Assembly (NCBI RefSeq): GCF_965638725.1
Contig: NC_134970.1
Location: 7,360,001 to 7,424,000 of the forward strand
Source: Aptenodytes patagonicus
Taxonomy: Eukaryota > Chordata > Aves > Sphenisciformes > Spheniscidae
DNA: 64,000 nt
Direction: 5' to 3'
Part shown: positions 12,601-26,687 of the stretch, piece after piece
Layout of the letters: each line of letters starts with the position of its first letter
Numbering within the stretch: the first letter of the stretch is position 1
Made by a program: the position numbers and the translations under genes
The notes under the pieces: generated by a model
What the model saw: the letters and a program-made list of their open reading frames with translations, nothing else
The model's database searches: none
What the model was told of the DNA's origin: nothing

Positions 12601-14115
12601 CCCTTATGGAAAAAGTCTGTCCGGGAGAAGCTGCCCTGCTGCACATCACGCTGGGCACTGAAGTGCTGCCACAGAAACAGCAAGAGAGAGGCTTAAGGAG
12701 ACTGTGAAAGAGCCTTGCAGGCAGAATTATTCACCATCCCATCTCATAGCCACAGTTGAAATGAAAGCTCTTCCAGGCTAAAGCATGAAGCTGCCTACTG
12801 GTTCACTCAACACTGCAGGAGAATGGAGGTCTGGATGCTTGAAAGGGGTCTCTGGGTGCATCAGTGCAGTCAGTTCAATCTGCTCCCTGGCCTGCTCCAG
12901 GGACCAGGTCCGACAGGGTAGGTTTGGTTCCCACTGGACCTTGTCAGCTAGATCCCAGTGCCACATCAGGTCTAGCCTGTGCCAGCCAGAGCCAGCATTG
13001 CTACCCAAGGAAAGGAAAAAGCCTCCTTCAGGGAGGGGTCCAGTTCTAGCAAAACAGTCCTTCCCACTTCCACCTGCCTCCCGTGCCTCTGGTTCAGCTC
13101 TTCAGCAAGACCAGCTGAATGCAGACCTGCCTCTGCACTCTCATAGGTGATAGCCCCTGAAGCAGGAGAGCCAAGGCCTTTCCTCAAAATCTTTGAAGTC
13201 TGTGGAAAAACTCAAGCTGATTTTGCTTGGGCTTTCAAAGCTGATGGAAATCAGAGCAGATTAAATCCTCCCCCCACCTTCCCCAGGAGAGGCAGCTGGA
13301 GCTGCATGCTAGGGTGAAACCTGATGCTTTGCAGAGCCTGTGACACAGGAGAAAATCACCACGGGTGCTGTCGTGGGGAGCCCTACTTCAGCGCCTGGCT
13401 TCACTTAAGTCCCCCCTTGTTAATGAGATGTGAGTGCAGAACAAGGCAGGAGAAACAACTTGAGGCTGATGGCAAAGGCTGTGCAGAGCCACAGACCCTA
13501 TAAAGGATCAAAGCTGATCCTGTCTTCCTTCGTGCTCTGCTCCCAGGCTGCTCAGGGAGAGATGTGATTGATAGCTGGAAAGAGGACGATGAGCTCAGGA
13601 TGCTGGATCTGGCCCCTTCTCTGCTGGAGCGCAGGAGGATCAACGTGCACACGAGCTCTCTCTCTGCTGCTCAGCGACACTGGGAGTTTGCTCCAGTTTC
13701 CACCCCAGCCTTTAAGCCCTGCTAAGAGTCACCAGTTCCTGTAGTTCTCATACCGGACGGCTCAAGCGCCAGGGATTTATTTTGTGACGGCTACAGTCTG
13801 CCTGGCAGCAATCAGAGCGTCTCAGAAAGAACGGTGAAAATGTCTGATGTCATTTTTTTCTGCAAAAACTACTCTGGAATAGCTCCTCCTGGAGACACCC
13901 TTCTGAGTGTCAGAGAAACTTGGGTTTGGCAATCATGCCTGCATATAGGACTTCTTCCATAAAAGCCCCAGAGCTGTCAGTGCAGGGGAGCCAGCCGGCT
14001 CTGCTTCCCCCATGTAGACAAAACCTAATTCCAAGCTGAAATTTCCTTAAGACACAGCTCGTATTTCAGGATCTTTTGGTGCTACTTTCATCTCCAATCC
14101 ACATATTGCAGCCCT

Positions 14116-14275
14116 ATAATAATAATAATAGTAATAATAATAGTAATAATAATAGCAATAATAATAATAGCTTTTGTATGTACATAGCACCTTTCATCCA
14201 AGGATCTAAGTCACAATTACAGCCCCACACATTCCTGTATATTACAGCCCTATAATTCTAAGACTGCTCAAGTAT
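14116..14275 (+). repeat. (AAT)n microsatellite next to a SINE-like remnant
   Basis: 14116-14170 is a run of AAT units interrupted by GT and GC changes. It is followed directly by AGCTTTTGTATGTACATAGC and then ACCTTTCATCCAAGGATCT, which resembles the 3' part of MIR/CORE-type SINEs (a segment on the pattern of atagcacctttcatccaaggatct). The two may form one unit, with the microsatellite grown from the SINE tail or linker. Confidence 0.5.
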
Positions 14276-15399
14276 CCAGACTTCAAAGGGAATGTGGATT
14301 TTCCCTCCAGCCCAGTCACGGTGCCCAACGTGCTGGAGACGTTTCAAAGGTGTTTCGAAGGTGCCTTGGCAGTAGCCAGAGATAGTCAGAAGAGCCAGAG
14401 GAGCCCTCTGAAGCCGAAAGGAGCCTTCGTGGATTTTTTCCTTCCTTCTCCTGGCCACTCTCTAGTCTCCCTGGAAAGTCAGCGCAGCCCTGGGATGAGG
14501 ATGATGCTCCCATGAGACCTGTGTGTCTGTACAGTGGGAGGTGAAAAGACAGAAACAGTGTTGAAAGGAAAAACAAGTGACGGCACAAGCTCAGCTGGGT
14601 GGCTTTCCAGGTCACACAGCATTTTGGTCAAAAGTAAATTCACAGAAAAATTATGCTCCACTGAAAAAAGAAGGGGGGGAGATGATGGAACATTTCATTG
14701 CAAGATCTTCTTTTAAAAGGGTTTAAAGATTTTCAAGTAACTCAAAAATGAAACAAAGTATTCTTTTTTGGGTCAAAGCAAAATATTTCAGGGATACCCA
14801 GAGCAAACATGGTTTGGTTTGGTTTGGTTTAGTTTTAATTGCATGGGAAACCTGAAAAAAAAATCTGTTTGTTTAACCCAAGCCAATCTTTCCCCTCATT
14901 TTTTGGTTTAGCCAAAGAGCTGGAATAGCTGTTATTTACCCCCATACGTTCACGAAGAAGTATGCTAAAAGCAACGTAGCTTCCTATAGAAAACAGATTA
15001 GATTAAAGAATTGGGGTTTACAGAAGCTCTGGCCAAGCGGCAGTTTACCAGCTGGGTTCACTTCCTCTATGGAGTTCGCCAGTGCTGCCCACGAGCTTTT
15101 AAACAGCTGCTGGATGCGGCTCGAGAGGAGTATTGCAGTAGCTGCACTGACTTGTGGCTGCATCCATAAGCAAGGAGTGATGAGGTCAGTGGACATGAAA
15201 GGCAGGCTGCAAATCTGAGAGTCTAGTATTGCTTTTCTTCATGTTGTGGCTGAACAAATGTAAAGCTCAAGAATTTTTTAATAAACTTTTAAAAGGTATT
15301 TTAGCTCGAGAGGTCCAGACGTGCCTGAAAAGTGCTGAGAGTCTCCAACTCTTCTACAGCACTGGTTTAATCAGTTGATCTCAAAGCACATTAGAGAAG

Positions 15400-15545
15400 G
15401 GTTTATTAGTAGTGCTTTAAAGATAGGGAGACTGAGGCACAGGAAAAGGAGAGGGCTTGTTTGGGGTAAACCATAAGGCTGGGACAGAGCTAGAAAACAG
15501 TCCAGGTTTCTCATGCTGTCCTCTGTATCTCCCACCTCCACCATA
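15400..15545 (+). repeat. MIR/CORE-SINE-like remnant
   Basis: Contains AGGGAGACTGAGGCACAGGA, then GGGACAGAGCTAGAAAACAG, then CCAGGTTTCTCATGC. This is the order of the MIR core (GAAACTGAGGCACAGAG, then GGCAGAGCTGG, then CCCAGGTCTC). It is strongly diverged. Confidence 0.5.
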
Positions 15546-16084
15546 CAAGGGAGCCAAAGCTCATGGGGCACCTGTCTGTTCCCAAAAGTCTGAGTGTTTG
15601 TGTCCCTCCATCTAGGAGAAGCCCTTTCCTCAAAGCATGTGCAAGATGGTCAGTGGAAAGTCGTCCCCTGGAAAAGGAGTGCGTCTACCTCGTGGTATCA
15701 CCAGATGAGCCAGAGCACCTCGTGGAGGAGCAGGGCAGTTTTCACAGCATGTGCTAGCTCATCTCAGACACACCAGACTAACCAGCATGGGCTGCAACAC
15801 GTTTCCTCTCCCCCTTCTTCAATAAATCAAGGCTTCCAGCATTCATGCTTTTGTCACTAATAAATCTTGCGCTGTCTTACACCACATGAAAGCACAACAA
15901 TACCTTAACCGACAGGCACTTCCCTGTGCAGGACTATGGCTGCACATCCTGCAGCACAAGAACCTGCTGTTTTGGCCCTGAGCTGAAGAGAAGTCAAAAC
16001 AGCATGTATAGCAAGGCTGCCCCTGCACTCAGTAAAGCCCCGCGTGCTGTTGCCAGAGCACATGTAAAACCACTCTGTGCAACA

Positions 16085-16150
16085 GGCACCTCATTAATCC
16101 GTGGAACTCATTGCCACAGGAAATTAGTGCAGCAATAAAAGTCTTACCTG
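16085..16150 (+). repeat. Possible CR1-type LINE 3' remnant
   Basis: TTAATCCGTGGAACTCATTG followed by CCACAGGAAATTAGTG resembles the coding-end segment of an old CR1 family (a WNSLPQ-like reading). It is short, with no flanking support. Confidence 0.3.
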
Positions 16151-16280
16151 CACCTATAATCAAGGTCCTGTCTTGGTTGTGATACCTTTGGTTCTGCAAA
16201 TACAACACACCTGACCCTAAAGGTATGCCTCTGTCCTTTGGTACCTGTGGCACACGCTGCTCAGGCAGGCGACCTCCCAG

Positions 16281-16340
16281 TCTTGGGACAGAGCCTTGGG
16301 ACAATATCTGGGACAACAGCCTGGGACAATATCTGACAAC
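16281..16340. repeat. Short diverged tandem repeat of a GGGACAATATCTG unit
   Basis: CTTGGGACAG, CTTGGGACAATATCTGGGAC and CTGGGACAATATCTGACAAC follow each other over 60 bp, a local slippage-type repeat in LGR6 intron 1. Confidence 0.6.
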
Positions 16341-19300
16341 TCCCATGCTCCTATGTACAGGGAGAAGAAAGCCTTACAGTGCAGCTACGTGACTCTGCAC
16401 CTCATCCTTCACTTGGGAGATGCTTGACTGAGCAGCAGCAGAACACTCTTTTCATGTCCATAGTCAGACTGACCCAGAGTGCTGCCTGGGAAGTCAACGA
16501 AATGCTCACACAGCTATTGCCTTTCTCAGCTCCCAGGTACTGGGAAGCCGGTGGGGATGCTGCCAGGTGTGCAGCTGCAGAAATAGGGGTAAAGCAAAAT
16601 TGCAGAGATTGTTCCCTGCAACCAGAATTTCTCCTGTTCTCTGGGAAAGATAGAAGATGAATTTCTGTCTAAAAGTGCAAATGCCTTTCCTGATCGTTTC
16701 ATGCATGCACAGATAAAAATTTGCTTTACTAAGGTTAAGAAATGCCCAGAATTTGGAATTATCTTGAAGTTGCAAGATGCAATTACACCCAGAGTCATAC
16801 CTACACCAGATAACCCGCTCAGGAAGGTGACTTGTGCCTTCAGATCCTGCAGGTCCTTGAGATCCCTGGTGCTTGGCCACACCGTCACACTGCCAGCAGC
16901 CGCTGTGGCCTTGGCTCAACTCATTGCTCCGTGCACAAGGCACCGCCTTGGGGCAATGTCCCAGGAGTTGGTGGTCTGCAGGGCTCAGTGTCACATTACA
17001 AAACCTTTCAACATGTGTGTGGGGCATCCTTCCAACAGCCCTCCCTGCCCCGACGCGTGCTCCCCCCTGCTCTCCCACCCCTTACTCGGCAGAAGAGATG
17101 ACGTTTCCACTCCCCTTCCACCCCTGCGGTTCCCACCGCGGCACGCACAGCCCTGACAGGATGACGTGCAGTACTTGGGCTTCACTCTCCCTTTGAACGA
17201 AGGGGAACGTTACTAATTGGTGCCCCACGGGGATGTTCAGTGCTGGAAACTATCCTGTTTCCCTGAGGTCTCTTTGTAGTGGGACCTGTGGCTGCTCACA
17301 AGAAGAGACAGCAGGTCCCTTGAGCAGGTCCTACCCTTACAGGTGTGTCTGACTCGCTCCACTCCCATGGGGTCTGCTTTTCATTTCCAAATCCTTCAAA
17401 GAGGTTTAAACAGCTACAGGAAGGACTGCAAACAAGGTAAATGGAGACGGAGAGCTGCTGATACCTTGGGAGACTCCTCTGTCATCCCATGGAGGGGAGG
17501 AGACTGGAGAGCTGCCCTCCTTCATCACTGTCAGCAAAGCCTGTGCTGGTGGATCTGGGAAAGGTTTTGCATTACCCCTTCCTGGATCCTTGATGCATCC
17601 CTGCAAGACTGGAGGCACCACCTGAACTTCACTGTGTCCTCCCCTTGCTCCCCACCACTGGCACATCTCCTGCTTCCGCTTGGGCTGGAGCCTGGCTCTG
17701 TTTTGACTTGGCTGCAACACTATATGCTTGTGCTTGGTCCTGCTCTTCTTCATGAAGGCTGTTTATGATCTCTCTTCAGCTCCTACCAAACTCAAGTCCT
17801 TCTCCAAGACCTCAGGCTCCTCCCAATCCTGACAGTCCTCCCCCATCCCTTCCCACCGCTTTTCAGAGCACTGCTATGGTGATCCCTGTCCTGGCCCCAG
17901 CTCGTCTCTGACTCCCCACAGCCTCTCCTGGCTCCCTGGCACCCAGGCAGGACCCTGTGCTGCCTGCAGGGAGCTCAGCATTGGTCTGCCCTTGGTGTCC
18001 CTTTCCCCACCCAGAGCTATTTCCCTGTGGTCCATGAAGGTGGCTTTTGTTCCCATTTCAGGGTCCGCAAGAGGCCTGGCCCATGTCGGATGCCTTCTGA
18101 GCTGTCTCAGAGCAGCCAAGAGGGGAAGCGTCTGTCCCATGGGCGGCTGGCTTGCTGAGACCCAGCCCAGCTCCTCCAAAGAAGGACCTGGGGGAGCAGC
18201 TTGTTCCACAGCAATGGAGGCATTTTGGCACCCTGGATGAAATATCTGGGCTCAAAGGCAGCAGCAGTCACTGCCCTGCTGTTGGCAGAGGGTGCTCCCG
18301 CCCTGAGAGGGGGTGGTGGGGGTCCCTCAGCGCCCACTGCAGTGAGCTGGGAAGCGCTGCGCTTCCCTTTCCCTCCTCCACCCTCCTGCTGCTCCCTGAC
18401 CCAGGCAGGTGCAGAGGGGGAGAGGCATTTGCAGCTCCATTGCTGCCTTTTGGCACCAGAGCCTCTGCCAGAATCAAAGAGCTTTTCAAAGAAAACCCTA
18501 AACTCCTTTAATCGCCAGCTAGAGCTCCTCCCGCACAGATCTAAGGGCCATGAGCTCAGTGTTTTCATTGCCCTAGGCAGATTTATGAGCTTATTCTTCA
18601 AGGAAGGGAGGGAGAGAGGGGAGGCTGTGGCATATTACTTAGCCTGGGGGGCGGGCAGGGAGGAGAAGGGGGAGGATGGAGGAAGGCGTTTGTAGTGGAA
18701 GTGCACGACATTGCAGAAAGCCGGACTCTGCTGTGGCTGGTGCTCTCAGGCATGGTGGAGAGGCAAAGCAGGATCAGATGTGAGCGAGGACCAGCCTGCT
18801 ACGTCTGAAGTCGGGTGGATGTGGTGGGTGAGCAGCAGCTCCTTCCCACCCAGGCTCCCTGCATGGCAGTGCCAGCTGGAAGGGAGCATGTGGACATGGC
18901 GTGCCTGCTGCCGCCCAGCCTCGCTTACTCCGATGGATGGGACCAGGAGTGGGGCATCCCTCAAAGCACGAGCAGGAGGGACTGGTCTCCTCCAGTCCCA
19001 ACCAAGCTGCCCTGGTTGCAGTTTGCAGAGTGAAGAAGGAGGGAGGAGGCTTGCTGGCAGTCACATGCGGCTATCCTCCCTGGAGCACAGCCCCATCCCC
19101 GTGCACATTTGCTCTAACCACTCTGCTGTGTTGCCTTCCCCACCGCGCTCCTCGTACGTACACCTGCTCCCTTCTTGCCAGGGAACGCAGTGCTCGCTGC
19201 CAGCTGTGAAGCAAGTGCAGTAAAAGTCTGGCTGCTCCCTCTCCTGCAGAGAGACCTGGGCACCAGTTGTTGGCTTGGGGATGGGGCATACCCTGTGTCT

Positions 19301-20874
19301 CACCTCCTGCAGCCCTACTCAGTCAGTGCCCCACCAAGAAGTGGATATCTGCTCACATTCAGTGTCCCAGACACCCTGCTGCCACTTCCAAACAGCCCTG
19401 CAAAGGATGCCTGTTTCCTTTTGAACTGAAATCTTGGGAAGGTCTCAGCCATGACCTGTGGTACTAAAGCCACAGCCCTCCACCTCATCACCCGCAGCAC
19501 CGCCTGTCATAGCTGGAAGCATTTGGGGGCTGCAACCCTTGTTCATGGACCAGCCGCTCTCTGGAGAGCACAGCATCCCGTGAATCCCAACAGTAGCCAC
19601 GTTGGGATAGCAGCAGCCACGTAAAGCAAAACACTGCTTTTCTAGCAGTGATAGAAGCATTTCTAGCTCATGATATCAAGAGGTAAAAGGGAGCAGCGCT
19701 TATGACAGAAGAGGGGGCTGGGAGATGATGAGGCAGGAAGAGATAGGAAGAGCTGTCATGAACCTGAAAGTCTCACCTTATTGGAATTTCAGAGACTTCA
19801 ACATTTCCTTTCCCTTGAACCCAGAACAAAGAGCCAACAATGTCAATATTTAATAGAGAACAACAAAAAACCCCCCAATATATTGTGTTTTAGAAACATC
19901 AAGATGCTTTGCTTTGATAGTTTTGGAGTCCTGCAATGTGAATATTAAATCGCCTACGGGTAAACATAACACCAGCAGGTGAAAATACGTAAATGGAAAC
20001 TTTTTTAAAAAAAGCCACCATGAAGTGAAAACATTGAAATAATCTCTCTTGATTCAACTTGTTACTACATTTCTCCCATTCACAGTCCCATGAACACCAA
20101 TCCGTTTTCATTAAGCTTTTCCTTTTCAATGAAATGAGGTATGGCTTGGAAAATCATCCCACCGATTGTGCTCTTCAGGCAGCTCTAGGACTGACTTCAC
20201 TATTAATGGTCCTGCAATTCTGGCTTTGCTCTGAGCGCTGCCAATCCCCCTGGGACACTGGCTCCCTTGCCACTACTTTGTCTGCTCGTTGAGGCATTCG
20301 GCGTGTTCCCGCCTCGAGCCCAGGCACACCGCCACCATGCAACATCTGCAGCATCAGGCTCATGACTGTAACGCAGGGATGAAGGTCCTCTGCTCTCTGA
20401 CTGCTAAACCAGCAGCGCTCTGAGCACTGCCGTGGGCCAAAGGACTGGAAAATTTCAGCTGTTGGCCAGGATTAGAGTTACACGATGCCTAGGTGATATA
20501 AAAGTCCACTTGGAAGCACATGCTCAGTAGCTGTGGCTTTTCCAGGTTGCTTTTCTGTTTCTCTCACAAGCCACTGCCAAGCTGTGCCTGATCCAAATCT
20601 GCTCAGTTTGGTTTTCTCCTCATTACAGGCTGGGGAGCACAGGGGCAGGAATTACACTGCTTCTGGTTAGCTTTCATTTGCCTTCTCCAGAAGGGAAACA
20701 TCAGCCAGGTCAGTGTTGGACGCATTACCAGCAGCTCTCCCTGATACCTGGGACTCGGACAGATCTTGGTTTGGTCCAGCCTACTTGGGTAGCCCAAAGT
20801 GTCGGCGTTCATTAATGCTGGGAGATGCTCCCCCATGGGATCTTCATTGCAACATGCCAGCAAAAAGCCACCGT

Positions 20875-20975
20875 CAGCCGCAGGAGACCCTGAGGTGGTA
20901 ATTGGGGCGCTGGGTAATTGGAGTTGAACCCAGGCGGCCTGACCTTAAAGCCCCCTTGAAATCCTGCTGGCAAGG
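20875..20975 (+). repeat. Possible MIR-like fragment
   Basis: GGAGTTGAACCCAGGCGGCC with a preceding CCCTGAGGTGG resembles the 3' core of MIR (GAATTGAACCCAGGTCTCC). It is too short and diverged for a firm call. Confidence 0.25.
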
Positions 20976-23900
20976 ATGCAATAAGGATGCAGAACACGCC
21001 TGTGTCCTTGTGGAGTGCCTGTACAGAGTCAGCAGGCTCTGCAGATGGTCTTTGTAGGGCCCCTTTGGAGGAAACCAAATCCCTGAAGGTGGGAAACTTT
21101 CGTTATCCCTGATATTTTAGGGGTGAAAAAAAAAAGTGCCTCAAAGCTGTTAAATGGTGAACATAAACCCATGAACCCACTGCAGAGTATGTGTCAGAGC
21201 CCAGCTCTTCCAATGCCTCTCACCAGCCTTATCTCCCACATCTGTGACCCCAAGCTCACAAATGTTTCCCCCTGCTCCTGCTATGGCTGCCGTTGTCCCA
21301 GGCATGCTGGCCATTTCCGAGGGTGAGACTGTGGACTTCTGGCTGTATGGGGCAGGAGTGGCATTTCCCATTAGTCTTCCATCAGGGAAGAAGATCAAGC
21401 AGAGAGCCAGCCCTTAGTGCATCAGTCTGGCCACCAGGACCTGGGGGTGGTTTTGGAAATACTGTGCTCTATCATGGCTTGAGAAGTGGAAGGGTCCGGG
21501 AGCTCTTTGGGGTGAGTCTGCACCTTTGTGGTGTGTTTGGATGGGTCCTGGTGCAATGTTGGGGCCTCTGTGGTGACCATGGCATGAGGAAGAGGCTGTG
21601 GATGCGCCCTGGCACTGGGCAAGCATCAGCCACAGGATGGCGACTCACTGCTCTGCAAAATTATCTGGGTCAGGAGAGCAGGGATGCCCCCCAGGAATGA
21701 CTTGATTTACACATTGCATTGGGATTTTGTGCTTTCTGCATTTTTGGCTGCTCCCTCTGTCTCCCCAGGGTGTGTGACTGTCACCTAATACCCAAAGGCA
21801 CACAGAGGTCCCTGTCATCCCTGCAGGAGATGCCATCTCCTTGTTAGCCCCCTTCAAGCCCAACACCCCTCCCCACAGCTGCAATGCCTGCCCAGGCTCC
21901 TACGGGTCAGCCACCAGTCCTGTCCCTCTACTGGTGCCCTGGCTCCTCTGGCAGCTTTTGGGGTGCTTCCCATCTTAGGGGGGCTGTGGTGGGGGCTGTA
22001 CTCTTTCCCAAGGTGGGGGCTGCAGGGGGGCAGACTCTGGGGCAGACAGTTAGGGAGGGTTTTGGGCTGAGGGGAGCTGCCTTCAGCATTGCTGCTTGTC
22101 TTGCTCCAGGCTTCAGCTGTGGCTCTGTAGTCAGCCTTCAAACCCTGCTGCGTCTCCTACCCAGAGTTTTGTTGGTGCTTAGAAAATGCAAATATCAAGA
22201 AAGAGGCATCTTCCACTCACTCTTTCCCTGCACTGGATGCAGCATTGTGTGACCAGGCAAGTGCCTGCACGGCTTCAGATCAGAGCATCCCTGCCTCCTG
22301 AGGATCCTTATCACGGGTCCATGTGGCACCTGATCCCAGAGGGTAGCTCAGAGGAGAGCATGGGTGATGCGGGCCCCCAGACTGCCAGTGGGATGCTAAA
22401 TTCCAGGCAATGGCTCAAAATGTCTCTGCAAGGCAAGAACAGCCCTGAGAGCTCCTGATCCCATTCACCTCAATGGAAACAGCATGGGGAATGAGAAGCT
22501 TGCTTTCTGGGCAGCCTCCTGAGGTGCCTGGTGATATCCAGGAGCAGCCAGACTCTCTGCTGCTCTTTCTTACCCCAAATCCTGCTGTGACAGCAACAGC
22601 CCGACAACCTCATTACCTGTCTTGTGTCCCAGGTCTTTCCTGACTTTCCAGGACAGAGCAACAACAGCATTACATGCAGTGAGCTGGGCAGTGGCTGCCT
22701 GGCTTCACTGCAACCTATGCCTGGGGCCTGGGACAAGGACACAGCAGTCACCAATGCTTCTGGGGATGGGGCACAGAGCAGGGGTAGAGCCTGACCCCCT
22801 CCATGGTGCCATGGGGACCTGGGACCCTGGGGAGTCCAGGGCTGGTAGCCAGATGCAGGGGGGCAGAGAGGGGGTCAGGATGCCATCCTGGGGCAGAGGG
22901 ATGCGCTGAGCACCTGCACCAAACCACAGCCCTGTTCCCAGTGCTCAGGCAGTGGGTGATGGGCATGGGGACAGCTGGGGACTGAACTCCCCCAGCCCAT
23001 GTGATGTGGCACTTCCATACCCCGCGGAATCTGAGGTGGGGTTGCTCAACCAGGTCACACGCAGGGTTTGCAGTGCTGCCAGGGATCGAAGCTAAGCTAA
23101 TATTCTGAGTACCAAGCAGCTCTTCCCATTTTCCCGTCCTCCTCCATGCCCCTTTGCGCAGTCTCCTTTCTGCTGCACAGGAACCTTCCCCTTTGCAGCT
23201 CCAGTCTCCTGCACTCTCAGCTTGCTGCTGTCCTCTCCAGAAAGCCCCCATCAGCTCCAGCCCATCTCTGTTGCCAGCCCCAAAAGCAACTCTCCTAGAT
23301 AAAGTGCTAGTCGTGGAAGACAGAGATGTGATATTTGACACACTGCTGTCAGGACTTACTGGCGTATCAGCTAAAGGTTAAATCTGCTCTCTGAATAGCT
23401 CAACTTTTTTGGGTTGATACAGGCCCTAGGGTTTCTGGACGTAGCTGAATAGGAGAGGGTGTGCTGACCTTTAGTGTTTCATGGCTGGACTCTAAGGCCA
23501 GGCTAAGGCACAGTTCACCCCCCAAATACGTCACGCACTAAGAAGCTCTTTGCCAGCCCCCGTGAGATGAGCCAGGCAGGATGATCTGTGCTGCTCCAGA
23601 GAAATGGGCTGTTAGAGCCATCATGAGCCCTGAGCGAGTTCAGGCTGCCTGCAGGAGCAATGCAGACAGCAGGGACCTGTCACCTAACATGGACAACCCC
23701 CAGCTGAGCTGGCTGCCTGGGCTCTCTCCAGGGCTGCCGACGAGACACCGGTGTGTCTAAGTGCCTACTGGAGAGGCGCCCCTGTGAAGAGGTGACTTGC
23801 TTCTTTCCCCTCTCCCTGACCACAGCTGCAAGCTCACCAATGATGCCTCCATTGGAAAAGCTTGGTTTTGGATGGGTGGGATCAGGTTCAAGTTCAGGGA

Positions 23901-24344
23901 GGTGCAAGAGTGAGCAAGGACAGGGTTCTTGGAGAGAGACAGGTACGGCGGAGGCACAGCATTGTCAGGACGGGGCATGAATGCGAGCTCATTAGTGGTG
24001 AGGCAGTGTCTAATCAGAGGTTATTATGAGGATCCTTTATTTTGCACCTGAGGGAGTCCTGCTCTTTAAGAAAGGAGTACCAGTAATTTGCTTAGAAGAC
24101 AGGGCATGGAGCAAAGGAGCTGGAAAGTTTTGGGGGCAGCTGCCCTTCTGCTCCACGCTCCTCATTGCCATTAGAGGGCTTGCTTTTCAGCACTTGCACC
24201 TCTCCAAAAAAACCTAGGCATTTCTTTACATATCTGAATGTGGATTTAAAGCCTGAATTTACATGAAGAACTTAGATGTCTCTCGAATATCCATACTTTC
24301 TACAAAATGCATGCTGATTTGCTTTGAAAAACCAGCCCTGACTA

Positions 24345-24475
24345 CACACCTTATAACTGAGAAACTAACCTTACATGACTTGCTGAAGGTAACCCAAGAA
24401 GGTAGTGACAGAAACAGGGGGAAAACCCAGGTCTCCAGTCCTCCTCCAATAATTCCCAGTTCATCCTGCCTTCCT
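24345..24475 (+). repeat. MIR/CORE-SINE-like remnant
   Basis: TGACTTGCTGAAGGTAACCC is followed by GACAGAAACAGGGGGAAAACCC and AGGTCTCCAGTCCTCC. This matches the MIR order TGACTTGCCCAAGGTCAC, then GGCAGAGCAGGG, then CCAGGTCTCC. Confidence 0.5.
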
Positions 24476-26687
24476 ACCTCTGTTACATCTTATTTGTTAA
24501 TTCACCTGCAGTGTTTAATGGATAGGCAGCAAATGTGCTGTTTTCCCCAAATAGGTCCAGCCCTAAGGGAAGGAGGAAAACTCTGGACCCTCCAACACCT
24601 CCCTGGCTCGACCCCATGGATTTTGCACCCAGAGAGTCCCTCCAGCCTGGCTTTTCCTGCACGGTGATGGGCTGGGGAGGTGGCATCTCCGGCAAACGGC
24701 TGTCATTGGCGCCACCGTGTGAATAAAGCCGGCTGGTGTAGCAGCCCAGGGGAGAGAGCGGAGCCGTGGCCAAAGGACTGGACACGCTCCCAAAGCGGCG
24801 GCTACTGCAGGGCTGTCCCGAAGACCGAGTCCCAGCGAAATCCAGACCTCTGCCGGTAGCAGCCGCAGAGTCACCTGCTGTACCAGGCCAAGAGCATCTT
24901 TAAGCCTGCTGGGGTCCATACACAAGGGATCCGTAGCCCAGGGCTCTGTGTTCCTGCTCCGACCACCATGGTCGGGGTAAATGTGGCAATGAGAACCATT
25001 TAACATCGAGATGTCCCTTGGTTCACGCAGTGGAGCTCTCTGTGGCTCCCAGCCCAAGGGGCAGCTCTGCAGAGATGACGAGCAGCGTGCTCTCTGCAGA
25101 GTCGGAGCCATGGGTGCTCCATCTTGTGATGACTGCAAAGGTGGAGTGGGTGCCTGACAGGACTGCCGCTTGTCCTCGCAGTAGCATCAGTGCTGCAAAG
25201 CTCTGCAGCCTCCCATGCTTGCAGCCCACATGTTTTTAACCACCTCCATCAAGACATGCTCAAGAGCTGTAGTGACTTTTCACTCATAGGCAGCTGGCTC
25301 CAAACTTAGCCCCGGGGTGTATGCAGAGGGGATAGCTCTATACAGGACACACCTCATGTGACAAGTGCTCTGTGGTTCCCTCTCCCAGGGAAATACAGCT
25401 TGCATTACACATTTCTCTCATCTTTCATGCTCTCCAGTGAAAATCATCCTTTCCTGTCATATTTCTTTCTCAGCTGACCCAACACAGCTCTGGCCATCAA
25501 TGGTTGGCACAAGACAAAGCAAGGTGCTCCTCAGGCAAGCAGGATGAGCAGAGAAGCTCTTATCCAGCTGTGGCAGCTTCAACCTGGCTTTGCAAAGCCC
25601 TTCCTGAATGGATTAGGATGCTTAGCTTTAAGAGTTGAGTAACTGCATCTCAGGACAATCCAGGAACACCAGAAAACCAGCAACACGGTCTGTATGCCAC
25701 CCCTGGACACAAGCCCCCTCTCAGCACGATGAGCACAAAACAAACACCCCCAGCACTGCCTGGGGTCTACCGGTTGTCCTCAACGATTGTGGTACACACA
25801 GCTTCCCTTGGCAGCACCTTAGCTGCATCCCTAGCTGGGAAAGCCAAGGTCCTTACCAGCCTATCTGCCACACAGCTGAAGCAGTGGCTGCAGCACTTTC
25901 TGCGAATAAACAGACCAAGCATCTTCCCCGGCGCATGCCAGGGCCAACTTGCCTCCCTGAGAGAGGTGTTTCCTCTCCTGGTCAAACCCTGAGATCCTTC
26001 CACGGAGTCCCTTGATCACCCTGGGGACATCCTCGGTCATCACTAGTCAGAGGGCACCACTGAGACCGTCTCTGGGGCTAGAAATGAACCCATCAGTCCC
26101 TGTGGTAGTTTAAGCCTTTGGGGTATTAATACCAGAAAGGATGGGAAACATTCAGATAATTAGAATTTTTAAATAAAAAACCCCAACAACCTACCAAAGC
26201 TCCCACACCTCTTATAAGACTTTAATATTCATTTTAAAGAGGCAACATGGACACTGCTGGTGGCCAGCTCAACCCAAACCCCCAAAAGCCATGAGTTATC
26301 ACAGCTATTGAAATGTTTGACAGAAGGATCCCAGAGCAGTTTGCACTAATTGCTCAGTATAAATGCTCCATTATGTTCTCAGACAATCAGAATCTACCCA
26401 GCAAATCAGCTCCTCTGATCCACTGTAATCAAGAAGCAAAGCATGCATAACATCGCAATATAAACAGTGCTTGCAGAGGGGCGCAGGGAGGAGGGGAAGC
26501 TGGCTTAGCTTGGCAGGTCCTGGAGTAATAGCTGCCTTTTTTGTTGGTGTTTTGTTTTGTTTCTAATTTCCAGAGGAAATTTAATTTCAGGAAAATGTGG
26601 CACAAACTTCCAAGCTGGAGGAAAGCGGCAGCTGATGAAGGGGTCCAGAGAAAGCGTTGCAAAAGAAGCAGCAAGGGCTGTACTTAC

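Larger units (their letters stand above)
1..26687 (-). other. LGR6: LGR6 intron 1 (partial), no exon recognised
   Basis: This stretch lies downstream of the LGR6 exon 1 donor on the minus strand. I looked for the roughly 72-nt LRR exons (the human second exon starts DLSMNN) and found none. Apart from the repeats listed separately it contains only short open frames with no family resemblance. Base composition drifts from AT-rich (1-5 kb, around the retroelement fossil) to GC-richer (6-8 kb and 17-25 kb). A purine-rich run lies at about 18600-18690. Confidence 0.6.

Noticed and set aside
16506..17078. Open frame of 190 codons on the minus strand in LGR6 intron 1
   Set aside because: Contains a fragment vaguely like a reverse-transcriptase or PTP sequence but no ordered motif. 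The codon pattern does not persist to any splice site.
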